A stretch of DNA of 34,764 nt from an uncultured Rivibacter sp. (GCA_946480925.1 CAMLLU010000062.1:1-34764); one strand, 5' to 3'; shown: positions 1-9,592, counted from the stretch's first letter. Numbers and translations: made by a program. The notes: generated by a model not told the origin, from the letters alone.

Positions 1-281
1 GTCGTTACGCCGGTATCGGCGACATCATCAAGGTCAGCATCAAGGAAGCTGCGCCACGCGGCCGCGTCAAGAAGGGCGAGGTCTACAGCGCCGTGGTCGT
101 GCGCACCGCCAAGGGCGTGCGCCGTCAGGACGGCTCCCTGATCAAGTTCGACGGCAACGCCGCCGTGCTGCTGAACAACAAGCTGGAGCCCATCGGCACC
201 CGCATCTTTGGGCCGGTCACCCGCGAACTGCGGACCGAGCGCTTTATGAAGATTGTGTCGCTGGCGCCTGAAGTGCTCTAA
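1..281 (+). CDS. rplN: 50S ribosomal protein L14, 5' end outside window
   Basis: Large-subunit protein that binds 23S rRNA near the L19/L3 interface. The reading frame is open from base 3 and gives 92 residues up to the TAA at 279-281. It contains the L14 core [16 protein letters not shown], the basic loop RGRVKKGEV and the C-terminus [16 protein letters not shown]. The family is usually 122 residues, so about 30 N-terminal residues lie upstream of the window. The internal ATG at 93 is not the start. It is the first visible gene of the spc operon, 24 nt before rplX. Confidence 0.97.
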   Translation, partial: RYAGIGDIIKVSIKEAAPRGRVKKGEVYSAVVVRTAKGVRRQDGSLIKFDGNAAVLLNNKLEPIGTRIFGPVTRELRTERFMKIVSLAPEVL

Positions 282-305
282 GCGTCCGTCGGCAAAGGAC
301 AGGTC

Positions 306-623
306 ATGAACAAGATTCGCAAGGGCGACCAGGTCATCGTGTTGACCGGCCGCGACAAGGGCAAGCGCGGCACCGTGTCGGCGCGCATTGATGCCGACCA
401 TCTCCTGGTCGACGGCGTCAATGTCGTCAAGAAGCACGTGAAGCCGAATCCGCTGAAGGGCACGACTGGTGGCATCGTCGACAAGACCATGCCCATCCAC
501 CAGTCGAATGTGGCGATCTTCAACCCCGCGACGGCCAAGGCTGACCGCGTGGGCATCAAGGTGGCTGCCGATGGCACGAAGACCCGCGTCTTCAAGTCCA
601 GCGGCGAAGCCATCAAGGCTTAA
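306..623 (+). CDS. rplX: 50S ribosomal protein L24
   Basis: Assembly-initiating 23S rRNA-binding protein, 105 residues, the normal length. The KOW motif is visible at the N-terminus ([19 protein letters not shown]), followed by the typical [10 protein letters not shown] segment. The ATG at 306 follows an AAAGGA Shine-Dalgarno (SD) sequence. It sits between rplN and rplE with short gaps (24 and 12 nt), the standard spc operon order, so it is co-transcribed with them. Confidence 0.98.
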   Translation: MNKIRKGDQVIVLTGRDKGKRGTVSARIDADHLLVDGVNVVKKHVKPNPLKGTTGGIVDKTMPIHQSNVAIFNPATAKADRVGIKVAADGTKTRVFKSSGEAIKA

Positions 624-635
624 GACGAGGACATC

Positions 636-1175
636 ATGGCTCGTTTGCAAGAGTTCTATCGCGAGAAAGTGGTGCCGGGTCTGGTCGAGAAGTTCGGCTA
701 CAAGTCGGTGATGGAAGTGCCGCGTCTGACCAAGATCACGCTGAACATGGGCGTGAGCGAGGCGGTGTCGGACAAGAAGGTCATGGAGCACGCCGTCGGC
801 GACCTGACCAAGATCGCGGGCCAGAAGCCCGTGGTCACCAAGTCGCGCAAGGCCATTGCCGGCTTCAAGATCCGTGAGAACGTACCCATCGGCTGCATGG
901 TCACGCTGCGTGGCGTGCGCATGTACGAATTCCTGGATCGTTTCGTGACGATCTCGCTGCCGCGCGTGCGTGACTTTCGCGGTATCTCGGGTCGTGCCTT
1001 TGATGGCCGCGGCAACTACAACATCGGCGTGAAAGAGCAGATCATCTTCCCCGAGATCGAGTACGACAAGATCGACGCGATCCGTGGCCTGAACATCAGC
1101 ATCACGACGACGGCAAAGACCGACGACGAATGCAAGGCGCTACTCGCCGCGTTCAAGTTTCCGTTCAAGAACTGA
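636..1175 (+). CDS. rplE: 50S ribosomal protein L5
   Basis: 5S rRNA-binding protein of the central protuberance that also contacts the P-site tRNA. It has 179 residues, as in E. coli. Diagnostic segments are the [13 protein letters not shown] region near residue 36, [15 protein letters not shown], and [17 protein letters not shown] near residue 112. The ATG at 636 has a GAGGA SD. The stop TGA lies only a few bases before the GTG of rpsN, so the two are probably translationally coupled. Confidence 0.98.
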   Translation: MARLQEFYREKVVPGLVEKFGYKSVMEVPRLTKITLNMGVSEAVSDKKVMEHAVGDLTKIAGQKPVVTKSRKAIAGFKIRENVPIGCMVTLRGVRMYEFLDRFVTISLPRVRDFRGISGRAFDGRGNYNIGVKEQIIFPEIEYDKIDAIRGLNISITTTAKTDDECKALLAAFKFPFKN

Positions 1176-1183
1176 GGTGGCCT

Positions 1184-1489
1184 GTGGCAAAACTCTCGAT
1201 CAAGCAACGTGAGCAGAAGCGCGAAGATCTGGTGGCCAAGTACGCCAAGAAGTACGCCGAGCTCAAGGCCATCATCAACGACTTCAAGAGGTCTGAGGAA
1301 GAGCGTTATGCCGCTCGCCTCGAGCTGCAAAAGCTCCCCCGCAATGCGAACCCGACCCGTTTGCGCAATCGCTGCGAACTGACCGGCCGTCCGCGTGGCA
1401 CCTTCCGTACGTTCGGCCTGGCCCGCAACAAGATCCGTGAACTTGCCTTCAAGGGCGACATCCCCGGTGTCGTCAAGGCGAGCTGGTAA
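1184..1489 (+). CDS. rpsN: 30S ribosomal protein S14, zinc-independent long form
   Basis: Small-subunit head protein needed for A-site assembly. The GTG at 1184, preceded by a GAGGTGG SD, gives exactly 101 residues starting [10 protein letters not shown], the E. coli-type length. An upstream in-frame ATG at 1130 lies inside rplE and is rejected. The protein has only one cysteine (NRCELTGR), so it lacks the two CXXC pairs of the zinc-ribbon form and belongs to the long C-minus class. It lies between rplE and rpsH as expected. Confidence 0.97.
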   Translation: MAKLSIKQREQKREDLVAKYAKKYAELKAIINDFKRSEEERYAARLELQKLPRNANPTRLRNRCELTGRPRGTFRTFGLARNKIRELAFKGDIPGVVKASW

Positions 1490-1519
1490 GCCAGCTAGGA
1501 CACGAACAGGAGAAATCCA

Positions 1520-1915
1520 ATGAGCATGAGTGATCCTATCGCCGACATGCTGACCCGCATCCGCAATGCGCAGATGGTCGAGAAGGCCGCCGTTGTGATG
1601 CCGTCGTCAAAGCTGAAGGTCGCGATCGCCCAGGTCCTGAAGGACGAGGGCTACATCGATGGTTACGCCGTCAAGGGTGAGGGCGGCAAGCCCGAGCTCG
1701 AGATCGCGTTGAAGTACTACGCCGGCCGTCCGGTGATCGAGCGCCTGGAGCGCGTGAGCCGTCCCGGCCTGCGCATCTACAAGGGCCGCCACGACATTCC
1801 GCAGGTCATGAACGGCCTGGGCGTGGCGATCGTGACGACCCCCAAGGGCGTGATGACTGACCGCAAGGCGCGCGCAGCTGGTATCGGCGGCGAAGTGCTC
1901 TGCTACGTCGCGTAA
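1520..1915 (+). CDS. rpsH: 30S ribosomal protein S8
   Basis: Central-domain 16S rRNA-binding protein. In E. coli it is also the translational repressor of the spc operon. It has 131 residues with the family N-terminus [18 protein letters not shown], and the C-terminus ends in [17 protein letters not shown] second in-frame ATG lies at 1526, but the first, behind CAGGAGAA, gives the usual MSM start. Whether the E. coli S8 target near rplE is conserved here was not established. Confidence 0.98.
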   Translation: MSMSDPIADMLTRIRNAQMVEKAAVVMPSSKLKVAIAQVLKDEGYIDGYAVKGEGGKPELEIALKYYAGRPVIERLERVSRPGLRIYKGRHDIPQVMNGLGVAIVTTPKGVMTDRKARAAGIGGEVLCYVA

Positions 1916-1930
1916 GAGGGAGGCTGAAAC

Positions 1931-2464
1931 ATGTCCCGCGTTGGAAAAATGCCGGTCGCCGTCCCGCAAGGCGTGGATGTCGCGATCACGGCCGAACAGA
2001 TCAGCGTGAAAGGTGTGCTGGGTACGCTGGCGCGTGCCCTTCACCGACTGGTCGCGGTCAAGAACGAAGCTGGCAAGCTGACCTTCACCCCGATCGATGC
2101 GTCGGCTGAAGCGAACGCGATGTCTGGCACGATGCGTGCGCTGGTGGCCAACATGGTCAATGGCGTCAGCAAGGGGTTCGAGAAGAAGCTGACGCTGGTC
2201 GGCGTGGGTTTTCGTGCCCAGGCGCAAGGTCAGAAACTGAACCTGCAAATCGGTTTCTCGCATCCGGTGGTGAAAGACATGCCAGCCGGCATCAAAGTCG
2301 AAACACCGTCGCAGACTGAGATCGTGATCAAGGGCGCGGACCGCCAAGTGGTGGGCCAGATCGCCGCCGAAGTGCGCGCCATCCGTCCTCCCGAGCCTTA
2401 CAAGGGCAAGGGCATCCGTTACGCCGATGAGAAGGTCTCCCTCAAAGAGACCAAGAAGAAGTAA
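1931..2464 (+). CDS. rplF: 50S ribosomal protein L6
   Basis: 23S rRNA-binding protein near the sarcin-ricin loop and factor-binding site. It has 177 residues, typical for the family. It begins [15 protein letters not shown] and contains the signature [14 protein letters not shown] near the C-terminus (about residues 153-166). The ATG at 1931 follows a GAGGGAGG SD and lies 15 nt after the rpsH stop, consistent with spc operon co-transcription. Confidence 0.98.
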   Translation: MSRVGKMPVAVPQGVDVAITAEQISVKGVLGTLARALHRLVAVKNEAGKLTFTPIDASAEANAMSGTMRALVANMVNGVSKGFEKKLTLVGVGFRAQAQGQKLNLQIGFSHPVVKDMPAGIKVETPSQTEIVIKGADRQVVGQIAAEVRAIRPPEPYKGKGIRYADEKVSLKETKKK

Positions 2465-2475
2465 GGAGCGCAGTC

Positions 2476-2841
2476 ATGTTGAACAAAAAAGATCAGCGCC
2501 TGCGTCGTTCCCGTCAGACCCGTGCACGCATTGCCCTGCAGCGCGTCGCGCGTCTGACGGTGTTCCGTACCAACTTGCATATCTATGCCAGCGTCATTTC
2601 CGACGATGGCACCAAAGTGCTGGCCACCGCTTCGACAGCCGAAAAGGAAGTCCGCGAGCAGTTGGGCGCCACGGGCAAGGGCGGTAACGCCGCTGCCGCC
2701 ACGCTCATCGGCAAGCGCATCGCCGAGAGGGCCAAGGCTGCTGGTATCGAGAAAGTGGCTTTCGATCGTGCAGGCTTCGCCTACCACGGTCGTGTGAAGG
2801 CCCTGGCAGACGCCGCGCGTGAAGCCGGCCTGCAGTTCTAA
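2476..2841 (+). CDS. rplR: 50S ribosomal protein L18
   Basis: 5S rRNA-binding protein of the central protuberance, acting with L5 and L25. It has 121 residues, beginning [19 protein letters not shown] and carrying the conserved [19 protein letters not shown] block and the C-terminal [26 protein letters not shown]. The ATG at 2476 follows AAGGAG. It is an ordinary member of the spc operon, 11 nt after rplF. Confidence 0.98.
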   Translation: MLNKKDQRLRRSRQTRARIALQRVARLTVFRTNLHIYASVISDDGTKVLATASTAEKEVREQLGATGKGGNAAAATLIGKRIAERAKAAGIEKVAFDRAGFAYHGRVKALADAAREAGLQF

Positions 2842-2867
2842 GCGTCGGCCGCGAGAAGGAATTCGAA

Positions 2868-3386
2868 ATGGCAAAGTTTCAACCCAAGGTGGCTGACGAA
2901 GGTCGCGACGACGGTCTGCGCGAAAAGATGATCGCAGTGAACCGCGTCACCAAGGTGGTTAAGGGGGGCCGTATCCTCGGTTTCGCCGCGCTCACCGTAG
3001 TAGGCGACGGTGACGGCCGTGTTGGCATGGGCAAAGGCAAGGCGCGCGAAGTGCCGGTGGCCGTGCAGAAGGCCATGGAACAGGCCCGCCGCAATATGAT
3101 CAAGGTCAGCCTGAAGAACGGCACGATCCACCATAACGTGGTGGGCGAGCACGGCGCGGCCCACGTGCTGATGGCACCCGCCAAGCCGGGTGACGGCATC
3201 ATTGCCGGCGGCCCGATGCGCGCCATCTTCGAAGTGATGGGCGTGACCGACATCGTGGCGAAGAGCCATGGTTCAACCAACCCTTACAACATGGTGCGTG
3301 CCACGTTCGACGCGTTGAGCCGTTCGACCACCGCTGCCGAAATCGCGGCCAAGCGCGGCAAGACGGTCGAAGAGCTCTTCAACTGA
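2868..3386 (+). CDS. rpsE: 30S ribosomal protein S5
   Basis: Small-subunit protein that affects translational accuracy and helicase activity at the mRNA entry. It has 172 residues, slightly longer than E. coli S5 (167). The dsRBD-like N-terminal half ([19 protein letters not shown], then [18 protein letters not shown]) and the C-terminal [14 protein letters not shown] block are clear. The ATG at 2868 has a GAGAAGGA SD. It lies between rplR and rpmD, as in most Proteobacteria. Confidence 0.98.
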   Translation: MAKFQPKVADEGRDDGLREKMIAVNRVTKVVKGGRILGFAALTVVGDGDGRVGMGKGKAREVPVAVQKAMEQARRNMIKVSLKNGTIHHNVVGEHGAAHVLMAPAKPGDGIIAGGPMRAIFEVMGVTDIVAKSHGSTNPYNMVRATFDALSRSTTAAEIAAKRGKTVEELFN

Positions 3387-3409
3387 GCTGGCAGACCTGG
3401 AGAGACGTC

Positions 3410-3592
3410 ATGTCTGACAAGAAAACGCTCAAAGTGAAGCTGGTTCGCAGCCCCATCGGGACGCGCGAATCGCACCGTGCCACCGTGCGTGGCCTGGGTC
3501 TGCGCAAGCTCAACAGCGTGGCAGTGCTCGAAGACACCCCCGCCGTGCGCGGCATGATCAACAAGGTGAGCTACCTGGTGCAGGTGCAGTAA
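3410..3592 (+). CDS. rpmD: 50S ribosomal protein L30
   Basis: Small 60-residue large-subunit protein, the normal length. It contains the L30 core [38 protein letters not shown] (written here as one motif region, residues 6-43), then [15 protein letters not shown]. The ATG at 3410 follows GGAGAG. It occupies the conserved position between rpsE and rplO. Confidence 0.97.
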   Translation: MSDKKTLKVKLVRSPIGTRESHRATVRGLGLRKLNSVAVLEDTPAVRGMINKVSYLVQVQ

Positions 3593-3614
3593 GCACCGCG
3601 CCTCGGGGAACCCT

Positions 3615-4046
3615 ATGCAACTCAACACCATCAAGCCTGCCAGCGGTGCCAAGCATGCGAAGCGTCGCGTGGGTCGCGGCATCGGTTCAGGCCTGGGCAA
3701 GACCGCTGGTCGCGGCCACAAGGGCCAGAAGTCGCGTTCGGGCGGCTACCACAAGGTCGGTTTCGAAGGCGGCCAGATGCCGCTGCAGCGCCGTCTGCCG
3801 AAACGCGGCTTCAAGTCGCACTTGCTGAAGTTCAACGCCGAGATCACGCTGGCCGAGCTCGAAAAACTCGGCGCAGCCGAAGTCGATTTGCTGACGCTCA
3901 AGCAAGCTGGCTTGGTGCCGGAGATCGCCAAGGTAGTCAAGGTCATCAAGTCGGGCGAGCTGACCAAGAAGGTCTCTCTGAAGGGCATCGGCGCTACGAC
4001 TGGCGCCAAGGCGGCTATCGAGACAGCTGGCGGCTCGCTGGCCTGA
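3615..4046 (+). CDS. rplO: 50S ribosomal protein L15
   Basis: Late-assembly 23S rRNA-binding protein of 143 residues. The basic glycine-rich N-terminus ([23 protein letters not shown]) and the [18 protein letters not shown] block are diagnostic. The C-terminal half carries the usual Lys-rich [17 protein letters not shown] tail. The ATG at 3615 follows GGGGAA. The next gene is secY after 40 nt, the classical spc order. Confidence 0.98.
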   Translation: MQLNTIKPASGAKHAKRRVGRGIGSGLGKTAGRGHKGQKSRSGGYHKVGFEGGQMPLQRRLPKRGFKSHLLKFNAEITLAELEKLGAAEVDLLTLKQAGLVPEIAKVVKVIKSGELTKKVSLKGIGATTGAKAAIETAGGSLA

Positions 4047-4086
4047 GGCTTCTCTGGCTCACTGAACAGGCTTCAAGGACTCCTGC

Positions 4087-5397
4087 GTGGCAACCAACGC
4101 GAATCAACTGGCCAAGAGCGGCAAGTTTGGCGACTTGCGTCGCCGGCTCGTCTTCTTGCTGCTGGCGCTCGTGGTCTACCGTATCGGCGCGCACATTCCG
4201 GTGCCGGGAATCGATCCTGCTCAGCTGCAGCAACTGTTCAAGGGGCAGGCGGGCGGCATCCTGAGCTTGTTCAACATGTTCTCGGGGGGGGCGCTGTCGC
4301 GCTTCACAGTCTTCGCGCTGGGCATCATGCCCTACATCTCTGCATCGATCATCATGCAGCTGATGACCTACGTCGTACCGACGCTGGAAGCGCTGAAGAA
4401 GGAAGGGGAGGCGGGCCGCCGCAAGATCACTCAATACACGCGCTACGGAACCCTGGCGCTGGCGATCTTCCAGTCGCTGGGCATCGCACTGGCGCTTGAA
4501 GGCTCGCCCGGACTGGTGATCACTCCAGGTTTCGGTTTCCGCATGACCGCGGTGGTGAGCTTGGTCGCCGGCACGATGTTCCTGATGTGGCTGGGTGAGC
4601 AGATCACCGAGCGGGGGCTGGGTAATGGCATCTCGATCTTGATCTTCGCAGGCATTGCCGCGGGTTTGCCCGGCGCGATTGGCGGGCTGTTCGAGTTGGT
4701 ACGAACCGGCGCGATGAGCATCATCGTGGCGTTGTTCATCGTGGCAATCGTGGCGGCCGTTACCTACGTGGTGGTGTTCGTTGAGCGAGGTCAGCGCAAG
4801 ATCTTGGTCAACTACGCCAAGCGTCAGGTTGGCAATCGCGTGTATGGTGGCCAGTCTTCGCACTTGCCACTGAAGATCAACATGTCGGGCGTGATCCCGC
4901 CGATCTTCGCGTCTTCGATCATCCTGCTGCCGGCTACCGTGGTGGGTTGGTTCGCTACCGGTGACAGCCTGCGGTGGCTGAAGGACATTGCCGATCTGCT
5001 GCGCCCTGGCCAGCCGATCTACGTGATGCTGTACGCGGCAGCTATCATCTTCTTCGCTTTCTTCTACACGGCGCTGGTGTTCAACAGCCGTGAGACGGCC
5101 GAGAACCTGAAGAAGAGCGGCGCCTTCATCCCGGGGATCCGTCCGGGTGACCAAACGGCGCGCTACATCGACAAGATCTTGTCGCGGTTGACGTTGGGGG
5201 GCGCGGTCTACATCACGCTGGTGTGCTTGCTTCCCGAGTTTTTGGTCCTGAAGTACAACGTGCCGTTCTATTTCGGTGGCACGTCACTGTTGATCATCGT
5301 CGTGGTGACGATGGACTTCTGGGCACAGGTGCAGTCGTATGTGATGTCACAGCAGTATGAGTCGCTGCTGAAGAAGGCTAATTTCAAGGCCAGCTGA
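4087..5397 (+). CDS. secY: Protein translocase subunit SecY
   Basis: Central channel subunit of the SecYEG inner-membrane translocon, which takes Sec substrates such as the PL1 lyase and the TonB receptors encoded later in the window. It has 436 residues with about ten hydrophobic segments, starting with [25 protein letters not shown]. The signatures [17 protein letters not shown] and [14 protein letters not shown] in transmembrane segment 2 are present. The start is a GTG at 4087 with an AAGGA SD 9 nt upstream. No in-frame ATG nearby gives a better start. It is followed by infA after 22 nt. Confidence 0.97.
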   Translation: MATNANQLAKSGKFGDLRRRLVFLLLALVVYRIGAHIPVPGIDPAQLQQLFKGQAGGILSLFNMFSGGALSRFTVFALGIMPYISASIIMQLMTYVVPTLEALKKEGEAGRRKITQYTRYGTLALAIFQSLGIALALEGSPGLVITPGFGFRMTAVVSLVAGTMFLMWLGEQITERGLGNGISILIFAGIAAGLPGAIGGLFELVRTGAMSIIVALFIVAIVAAVTYVVVFVERGQRKILVNYAKRQVGNRVYGGQSSHLPLKINMSGVIPPIFASSIILLPATVVGWFATGDSLRWLKDIADLLRPGQPIYVMLYAAAIIFFAFFYTALVFNSRETAENLKKSGAFIPGIRPGDQTARYIDKILSRLTLGGAVYITLVCLLPEFLVLKYNVPFYFGGTSLLIIVVVTMDFWAQVQSYVMSQQYESLLKKANFKAS

Positions 5398-5419
5398 ACG
5401 AGAACGGTGACGACGCAAC

Positions 5420-5638
5420 ATGGCGAAAGATGACGTCATCCAGATGCAAGGGGAGATACTCGAGAACCTTCCCAATGCCACCTTTCGAGTGAAGTTGGAA
5501 AACGGGCACGTGGTGCTCGGTCATATCTCGGGAAAGATGCGCATGCACTACATCCGCATACTGCCCGGTGACAAGGTGACCGTTGAACTAACGCCCTACG
5601 ATTTGAGTCGTGCTCGCATCGTCTTCCGGGCGAAGTGA
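5420..5638 (+). CDS. infA: Translation initiation factor IF-1
   Basis: Single OB-fold protein of 72 residues that blocks the ribosomal A site and helps IF-2 and IF-3 during initiation. It begins [19 protein letters not shown] and ends with the conserved [16 protein letters not shown]. Placement between secY and rpmJ is common in beta-proteobacteria, whereas in E. coli infA lies elsewhere. The ATG at 5420 has only a weak upstream SD. Confidence 0.97.
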   Translation: MAKDDVIQMQGEILENLPNATFRVKLENGHVVLGHISGKMRMHYIRILPGDKVTVELTPYDLSRARIVFRAK

Positions 5639-5688
5639 GCGGTAAGTCGCCAAGACCCGGAAGAGCGTAAGAGGTTTAGGAGAAGATC

Positions 5689-5802
5689 ATGAAAGTAGCC
5701 GCATCCGTCAAGCAGATGTGCCGCAATTGCAAGATCATCCGCCGCAAGGGTGTGGTGCGTGTGATCTGCACTGATCCGCGCCACAAGCAGCGTCAAGGCT
5801 GA
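5689..5802 (+). CDS. rpmJ: 50S ribosomal protein L36, zinc-binding form
   Basis: A 37-residue protein read directly from the sequence. It starts at the ATG at 5689 behind a strong TTAGGAGAA SD and ends at the TGA at 5800-5802. It is the C-plus zinc-ribbon type, with putative ligands Cys11, Cys14, Cys27 and His32 (MCRNCK and [12 protein letters not shown]). It lies between infA and rpsM, the usual end of the spc operon. Confidence 0.97.
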   Translation: MKVAASVKQMCRNCKIIRRKGVVRVICTDPRHKQRQG

Positions 5803-5838
5803 GCCTGGCCCGCGCGACGAGAGAGTTAGAGGACAAAA

Positions 5839-6204
5839 ATGGCACGTATTGCTGGTATCAACGTTCCGCCCCAGAAGCACACCGAGATCGGTCTGACCTA
5901 CATCTACGGCATCGGGCGGCCGACCGCACAGAAAATCTGCACCGCCTGCGGCATTCCCTTCGACAAGAAGGTGAAGGACCTCACTGACAGCGATCTCGAA
6001 AAGATTCGCGAAGAGGTGGGCAAGCTCACGATCGAAGGTGACCTGCGCCGTGAAGTGTCGATCAATATCAAGCGCCTGATGGACCTGGGCTGCTATCGCG
6101 GCTTCCGCCATCGCCGTGGCCTGCCGCTGCGTGGCCAGCGGACCCGCACGAATGCCCGCACCCGCAAGGGCCCGCGCAAGTCGGCAGCGGCGCTCAAGAA
6201 GTAA
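5839..6204 (+). CDS. rpsM: 30S ribosomal protein S13
   Basis: Small-subunit head protein forming bridges to L5 and contacting the P-site tRNA. It has 121 residues, beginning [19 protein letters not shown]. The H2TH-like core is followed by the C-terminal basic signature [19 protein letters not shown] (residues 93-111). The ATG at 5839 follows AGAGGACAA. It opens the alpha operon part (S13-S11-S4-alpha-L17). Confidence 0.98.
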   Translation: MARIAGINVPPQKHTEIGLTYIYGIGRPTAQKICTACGIPFDKKVKDLTDSDLEKIREEVGKLTIEGDLRREVSINIKRLMDLGCYRGFRHRRGLPLRGQRTRTNARTRKGPRKSAAALKK

Positions 6205-6253
6205 TCAGCGCTGCACACCATCGGCAACGCTCGAAGATTGAAAGAGAACCAGC

Positions 6254-6658
6254 ATGGCTAAAGCACCTGCGAACACCGCCGCCCGGCGCGTCAGCAAGAA
6301 GGTCCGCAAGAACATCGCGGACGGCATTGCGCACGTGCACGCGTCGTTCAACAACACCATCATCACGATCACCGACCGCCAGGGCAACGCGCTGTCCTGG
6401 GCTTCCAGCGGTGGCCAGGGCTTCAAGGGCTCGCGCAAGTCCACGCCGTTTGCTGCCCAGGTGGCGGCCGAAGTAGCAGGTCGTGCTGCTCAGGAGCAGG
6501 GCATTAAAAACCTCGAAGTGCAGATCAAGGGCCCCGGCCCCGGCCGCGAGTCGTCAGTGCGTGCCCTCGCTGCCCTCGGCATCCGCATCACGATGATTTC
6601 CGACGTGACGCCAGTGCCGCATAACGGCTGCCGTCCGCAGAAGCGCCGCCGTATCTGA
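6254..6658 (+). CDS. rpsK: 30S ribosomal protein S11
   Basis: Platform protein near the E site and the SD duplex. It has 134 residues, slightly longer than the E. coli protein (129) because of an N-terminal [11 protein letters not shown] extension. The core [19 protein letters not shown] and the C-terminus [17 protein letters not shown] are diagnostic. It follows rpsM by 49 nt. The 224-nt gap before rpsD is unusually long for this operon and holds hairpins and a possible promoter, listed separately. Confidence 0.98.
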   Translation: MAKAPANTAARRVSKKVRKNIADGIAHVHASFNNTIITITDRQGNALSWASSGGQGFKGSRKSTPFAAQVAAEVAGRAAQEQGIKNLEVQIKGPGPGRESSVRALAALGIRITMISDVTPVPHNGCRPQKRRRI

Positions 6659-6672
6659 TTTTGTTGCCGAGG

Positions 6673-6763
6673 GCCTGTCTAGGCAGGCTTCTTGCCGGTT
6701 GCGCTAGAATCCCAAGTTCCCTCATTCGCCGGCGGGCGCGTTTGCGCCACGCCGGCGGTTTTA
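6673..6763 (+). promoter_or_regulatory. rpsK-rpsD leader: two hairpins around a TAGAAT box
   Basis: The gap holds three elements in order. A small hairpin (GCCTG 6673-6677 with CAGGC 6684-6688) comes first, then a possible -10 box TAGAAT at 6705-6710 with no good -35. Last is a strong GC hairpin: CGCCGGCG 6727-6734 and GGCGC 6735-6739 pair with GCGCC 6744-6748 and CGCCGGCG 6750-6757, with one bulged A. TTTT follows at 6759-6762, so the second hairpin could be an intrinsic terminator or attenuator. This may let rpsD-rpoA-rplQ be transcribed or attenuated separately. Function is inferred. Confidence 0.45.
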
Positions 6764-6882
6764 CTGAAAGCCTCGTCATCGAGGTTTCATCAAGACCACC
6801 GTCTGAGCGCATCAAACAACACTCGCCAGACTCGCGCATGTTGCCTGCGGCGCATGCGTCAGATTGACCAAGGACACACAAA

Positions 6883-7506
6883 GTGGCACGTTACCTAGGA
6901 CCCAAGGCCAAGCTAGCCCGTCGTGAAGGCACGGACCTCTACCTGAAGAGCGCTCGCCGCGCCATCAGCGACAAGGCCAAGTTCGAATCCAAACCTGGCC
7001 AACATGGCCGTACCTCTGGTTCCCGTACTTCCGACTTCGGTCTGCAGCTGCGCGAGAAGCAGAAGGTCAAGCGCATGTACGGTGTGCTGGAGCGTCAGTT
7101 CCGCAGGTACTTTGCGGAGGCCGAGCGTCGCAAGGGAAACACCGGCGCCAACCTGCTGCTGATCCTGGAGTCGCGCCTGGACAACGTGGTCTACCGTATG
7201 GGCTTCGGCTCTACCCGTGCCGAAGCGCGCCAGCTGGTGTCGCACAAGGCCATCACGGTTAACGGCGAAGTGGTGAACATCGCCTCCTATCTGGTGAAGG
7301 CCGGTGATGTGATCGGCGTGCGCGAGAAGGCCAAGAAGCAACTGCGTATCGCTGACTCGCTGAAGCTTGCCGAATCTGTGGGCCTGCCGGGCTGGGTGCA
7401 GGTGGATGCCACTAAATTTGAAGGCGTGTTCAAGAAGACGCCGGATCGCGACGAATTCGGCTCGGATATCAACGAATCGCTGATCGTCGAGTTGTATTCA
7501 CGCTGA
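6883..7506 (+). CDS. rpsD: 30S ribosomal protein S4
   Basis: Primary 16S rRNA-binding assembly protein and, in enterics, the translational repressor of the alpha operon. It has 207 residues. The start is GTG at 6883 ([19 protein letters not shown]), behind AAGGACA. The S4 RNA-binding domain is clear at about residues 98-160 ([27 protein letters not shown] and the VNGEVVNI strand). The gene is separated from rpsK by a hairpin-rich gap and is followed by another long hairpin before rpoA. Confidence 0.97.
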   Translation: MARYLGPKAKLARREGTDLYLKSARRAISDKAKFESKPGQHGRTSGSRTSDFGLQLREKQKVKRMYGVLERQFRRYFAEAERRKGNTGANLLLILESRLDNVVYRMGFGSTRAEARQLVSHKAITVNGEVVNIASYLVKAGDVIGVREKAKKQLRIADSLKLAESVGLPGWVQVDATKFEGVFKKTPDRDEFGSDINESLIVELYSR

Positions 7507-7516
7507 TCCTGATTCC

Positions 7517-7547
7517 GCACTTGCCGGCCGCAATGGCCGGCAAGTGC
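7517..7547 (+). promoter_or_regulatory. Long perfect hairpin between rpsD and rpoA
   Basis: A perfect 13-bp stem (7517-7529 with 7535-7547) closes a 5-nt GCAAT loop just after the rpsD stop. No T-tract follows, so a classical intrinsic terminator is unlikely. RNA processing, stabilisation of the upstream message, or a regulatory target are possible. About 105 nt remain before rpoA. Confidence 0.5.
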
Positions 7548-7652
7548 TCGAAGTCGTCTCGTTGGCCGGGCCGAGGCGATGCAACACAGCCCGGTTGGTC
7601 CATCAGCCTTATCGGCGTAACGAGCCGAGGGTATTGACAGGAACACACCTCA

Positions 7653-8654
7653 ATGCAAACCAATTTGCTGAAACCCAAAGCCATTAACGTGGAGCCCCTG
7701 TCGGCCACCAAGGGTGAGCATCGCGCCAAGGTGACGCTGGAGCCCTTCGAGCGCGGCTACGGCCACACGCTCGGCAACGCGCTGCGTCGCGTACTGCTCT
7801 CGTCGATGGTGGGTTACGCGCCGACGGAGGTGACCATCGCCGGCGTGCTGCACGAGTACTCGACCATCGACGGCGTGCAGGAAGACGTGGTCCACATCAT
7901 GCTTAACCTGAAGGGCGTGGTGTTCAAACTGCACAACCGTGACGAAGTCACGCTGGTGCTGCGCAAGGAAGGCGAGGGCCCCGTCACTGCAGGCGATATC
8001 CAGACGCCGCACGATGTCGAGATCATCAACCCCGACCACGTGATTGCGCATCTGTCGCAGGGCGGTAAGCTGGACGTGCAGATCAAGGTTGAAAAGGGCC
8101 GCGGCTACGTGCCGGGCAACCTGCGCCGCTATGGCGACGAGCCCACCAAGGCCATCGGCCGCATCGTGCTCGACGCCTCGTTCTCGCCTGTCAAGCGCGT
8201 GAGCTACACCGTCGAAAGCGCCCGCGTGGAGCAGCGCACCGACCTCGACAAGCTGGTGATGGAGATCGAAACCAACGGTGCCATCACGCCGGAAGAAGCG
8301 ATCCGCGCATCGGCCAAGATCCTCGTGGAGCAGCTTGCAGTGTTCGCGCAGCTCGAGGGTAGCGATCTCGCCGCTTTCGACCAGCCTGCCGCGCAGCGCA
8401 GCCAGCAGTTCGATCCGATCCTGCTGCGCCCGGTCGACGAACTCGAGCTGACGGTGCGGTCAGCCAACTGCCTGAAGGCCGAGAACATCTACTACATCGG
8501 CGACCTGATCCAGCGTACCGAGACCGAGTTGCTTAAGACCCCGAACTTGGGTCGCAAGTCGCTCAACGAGATCAAGGAAGTCCTGGCTTCTCGTGGTCTC
8601 ACACTCGGCGCCCGCCTCGAGAACTGGCCCCCGCAAGGTCTCGACAAGCGTTGA
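7653..8654 (+). CDS. rpoA: DNA-directed RNA polymerase subunit alpha
   Basis: Alpha subunit that dimerises to nucleate RNA polymerase assembly. Its C-terminal domain contacts UP elements and activators. It has 333 residues. The N-terminal assembly domain contains the typical [21 protein letters not shown] block at about residues 32-52. The alpha-CTD is at about 250-320 ([19 protein letters not shown] and [16 protein letters not shown]). The ATG at 7653 follows an AGGAA SD. It sits between rpsD and rplQ, as in nearly all bacteria. Confidence 0.98.
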   Translation: MQTNLLKPKAINVEPLSATKGEHRAKVTLEPFERGYGHTLGNALRRVLLSSMVGYAPTEVTIAGVLHEYSTIDGVQEDVVHIMLNLKGVVFKLHNRDEVTLVLRKEGEGPVTAGDIQTPHDVEIINPDHVIAHLSQGGKLDVQIKVEKGRGYVPGNLRRYGDEPTKAIGRIVLDASFSPVKRVSYTVESARVEQRTDLDKLVMEIETNGAITPEEAIRASAKILVEQLAVFAQLEGSDLAAFDQPAAQRSQQFDPILLRPVDELELTVRSANCLKAENIYYIGDLIQRTETELLKTPNLGRKSLNEIKEVLASRGLTLGARLENWPPQGLDKR

Positions 8655-8696
8655 TTTGATAAGAGTGGGCGGCGCCGCGAGCGCTGCCCGGTGCAC

Positions 8697-8726
8697 CCGG
8701 CAGTACCTGACACGGCTGCCGGTTTT
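8697..8726 (+). promoter_or_regulatory. Possible weak hairpin in rpoA-rplQ gap
   Basis: CCGGCAG (8697-8703) can pair with CTGCCGG (8716-8722) across a 12-nt loop, directly followed by TTTT. It could act as a partial terminator that lowers rplQ expression, or be incidental. The wide loop keeps confidence low. Confidence 0.3.
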
Positions 8727-8746
8727 GATAAGGAAAGGAAAGCACC

Positions 8747-9145
8747 ATGCGTCATCGTCAAGGTCTGCGCAAGCTGAACCGTACGTCCGAGCATCGCCTC
8801 GCGATGCTGCGTAACATGACCAACTCGTTGCTCACGCACGAGGCCATCAAGACCACCCTGCCCAAGGCCAAGGAACTGCGTCGCGTCGTCGAGCCGCTGA
8901 TCACGCTGGCCAAGGAGCCTACGCTGGCCAACCGCCGTTTGGCGTTCAACCGTACGCGGGACCGCGACGTGGTGACCAAGCTGTTCGACGAGCTGGGTCC
9001 GCGCTACAAGACTCGTCCTGGCGGCTACACACGCATTTTGAAGATGGGTTTCCGCGTCGGTGACAACGCACCGATGGCCTTCGTCGAACTGGTGGACCGC
9101 CCCGAGCCCACCGAAGCCGAAGCTGCGGAAACTGTAGCCGAATAA
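8747..9145 (+). CDS. rplQ: 50S ribosomal protein L17
   Basis: Large-subunit protein at the exit-tunnel side, 132 residues. It begins [17 protein letters not shown] with the conserved [26 protein letters not shown] block, and ends with [18 protein letters not shown] plus an acidic, alanine-rich tail. The ATG at 8747 follows AAGGAAAGGAAA. It is the last gene of the alpha operon, and an intrinsic terminator follows. Confidence 0.98.
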   Translation: MRHRQGLRKLNRTSEHRLAMLRNMTNSLLTHEAIKTTLPKAKELRRVVEPLITLAKEPTLANRRLAFNRTRDRDVVTKLFDELGPRYKTRPGGYTRILKMGFRVGDNAPMAFVELVDRPEPTEAEAAETVAE

Positions 9146-9171
9146 GCGACGCTGCAGGATTCGTATTGTGC

Positions 9172-9204
9172 AAGGCCAGCTTCATGCTGGCCTTTGTCTT
9201 TTCT
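9172..9204 (+). terminator. Intrinsic terminator of the alpha operon
   Basis: AAGGCCAGC (9172-9180) pairs perfectly with GCTGGCCTT (9186-9194) around a TTCAT loop and is followed by TGTCTTTTCT. This is a standard rho-independent terminator 26 nt after the rplQ stop. Confidence 0.9.
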
Positions 9205-9303
9205 ATGCAAGCCTTTTGGCTGCTTGAGAACTTGGACGGCAAACGGCCCATCAGTCGCCTGCAGAGATCGTGATGGGTGCCTTGTGCTGAAAGTCTAAAG
9301 CGC

Positions 9304-9333
9304 TGGCAATTTCAAGTGATCTCGTGCTAGAAT
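9304..9333 (+). promoter_or_regulatory. Promoter of tRNA-fMet (extended -10)
   Basis: TGC directly precedes TAGAAT (9328-9333), an extended -10. A weak -35-like TGGCAA lies at 9304-9309, 18 nt upstream. The -10 is 13 nt before the first tRNA base. Confidence 0.55.
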
Positions 9334-9346
9334 GGTTGTCTTCTGA

Positions 9347-9423
<77 letters not shown>

Positions 9424-9462
9424 GCTTCGATGCTGTAGCTCAGCAGCACAACTGAGCAAGAC

Positions 9463-9496
9463 AAAAGGGCGAGTCATCGACTCGCCCTTTTCTTAT
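9463..9496 (+). terminator. Intrinsic terminator after tRNA-fMet
   Basis: AAAAGGGCGAGTC (9463-9475) pairs perfectly with GACTCGCCCTTTT (9479-9491) around a 3-nt loop and ends in TTTTCTT. The flanking A and T runs make it potentially bidirectional. Confidence 0.9.
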
Positions 9497-9592
9497 CTGC
9501 TCCAGCTTGGGCTGTTCCGGTTGTGAGCCGTGCAAGCTGGCGCAGCCAGCTCAAGGCTGGTGCTCTTTCGGTTCGCCAAGCAGTTCTCCGCC

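Noticed and set aside
4015..5154. Minus-strand open frame opposite secY
   Set aside because: An antisense shadow with no recognisable features. secY is complete on the plus strand.
7634..7639. TTGACA before rpoA as a -35 element
   Set aside because: It lies only 13 nt before the ATG, leaving no room for a -10 and transcription start.
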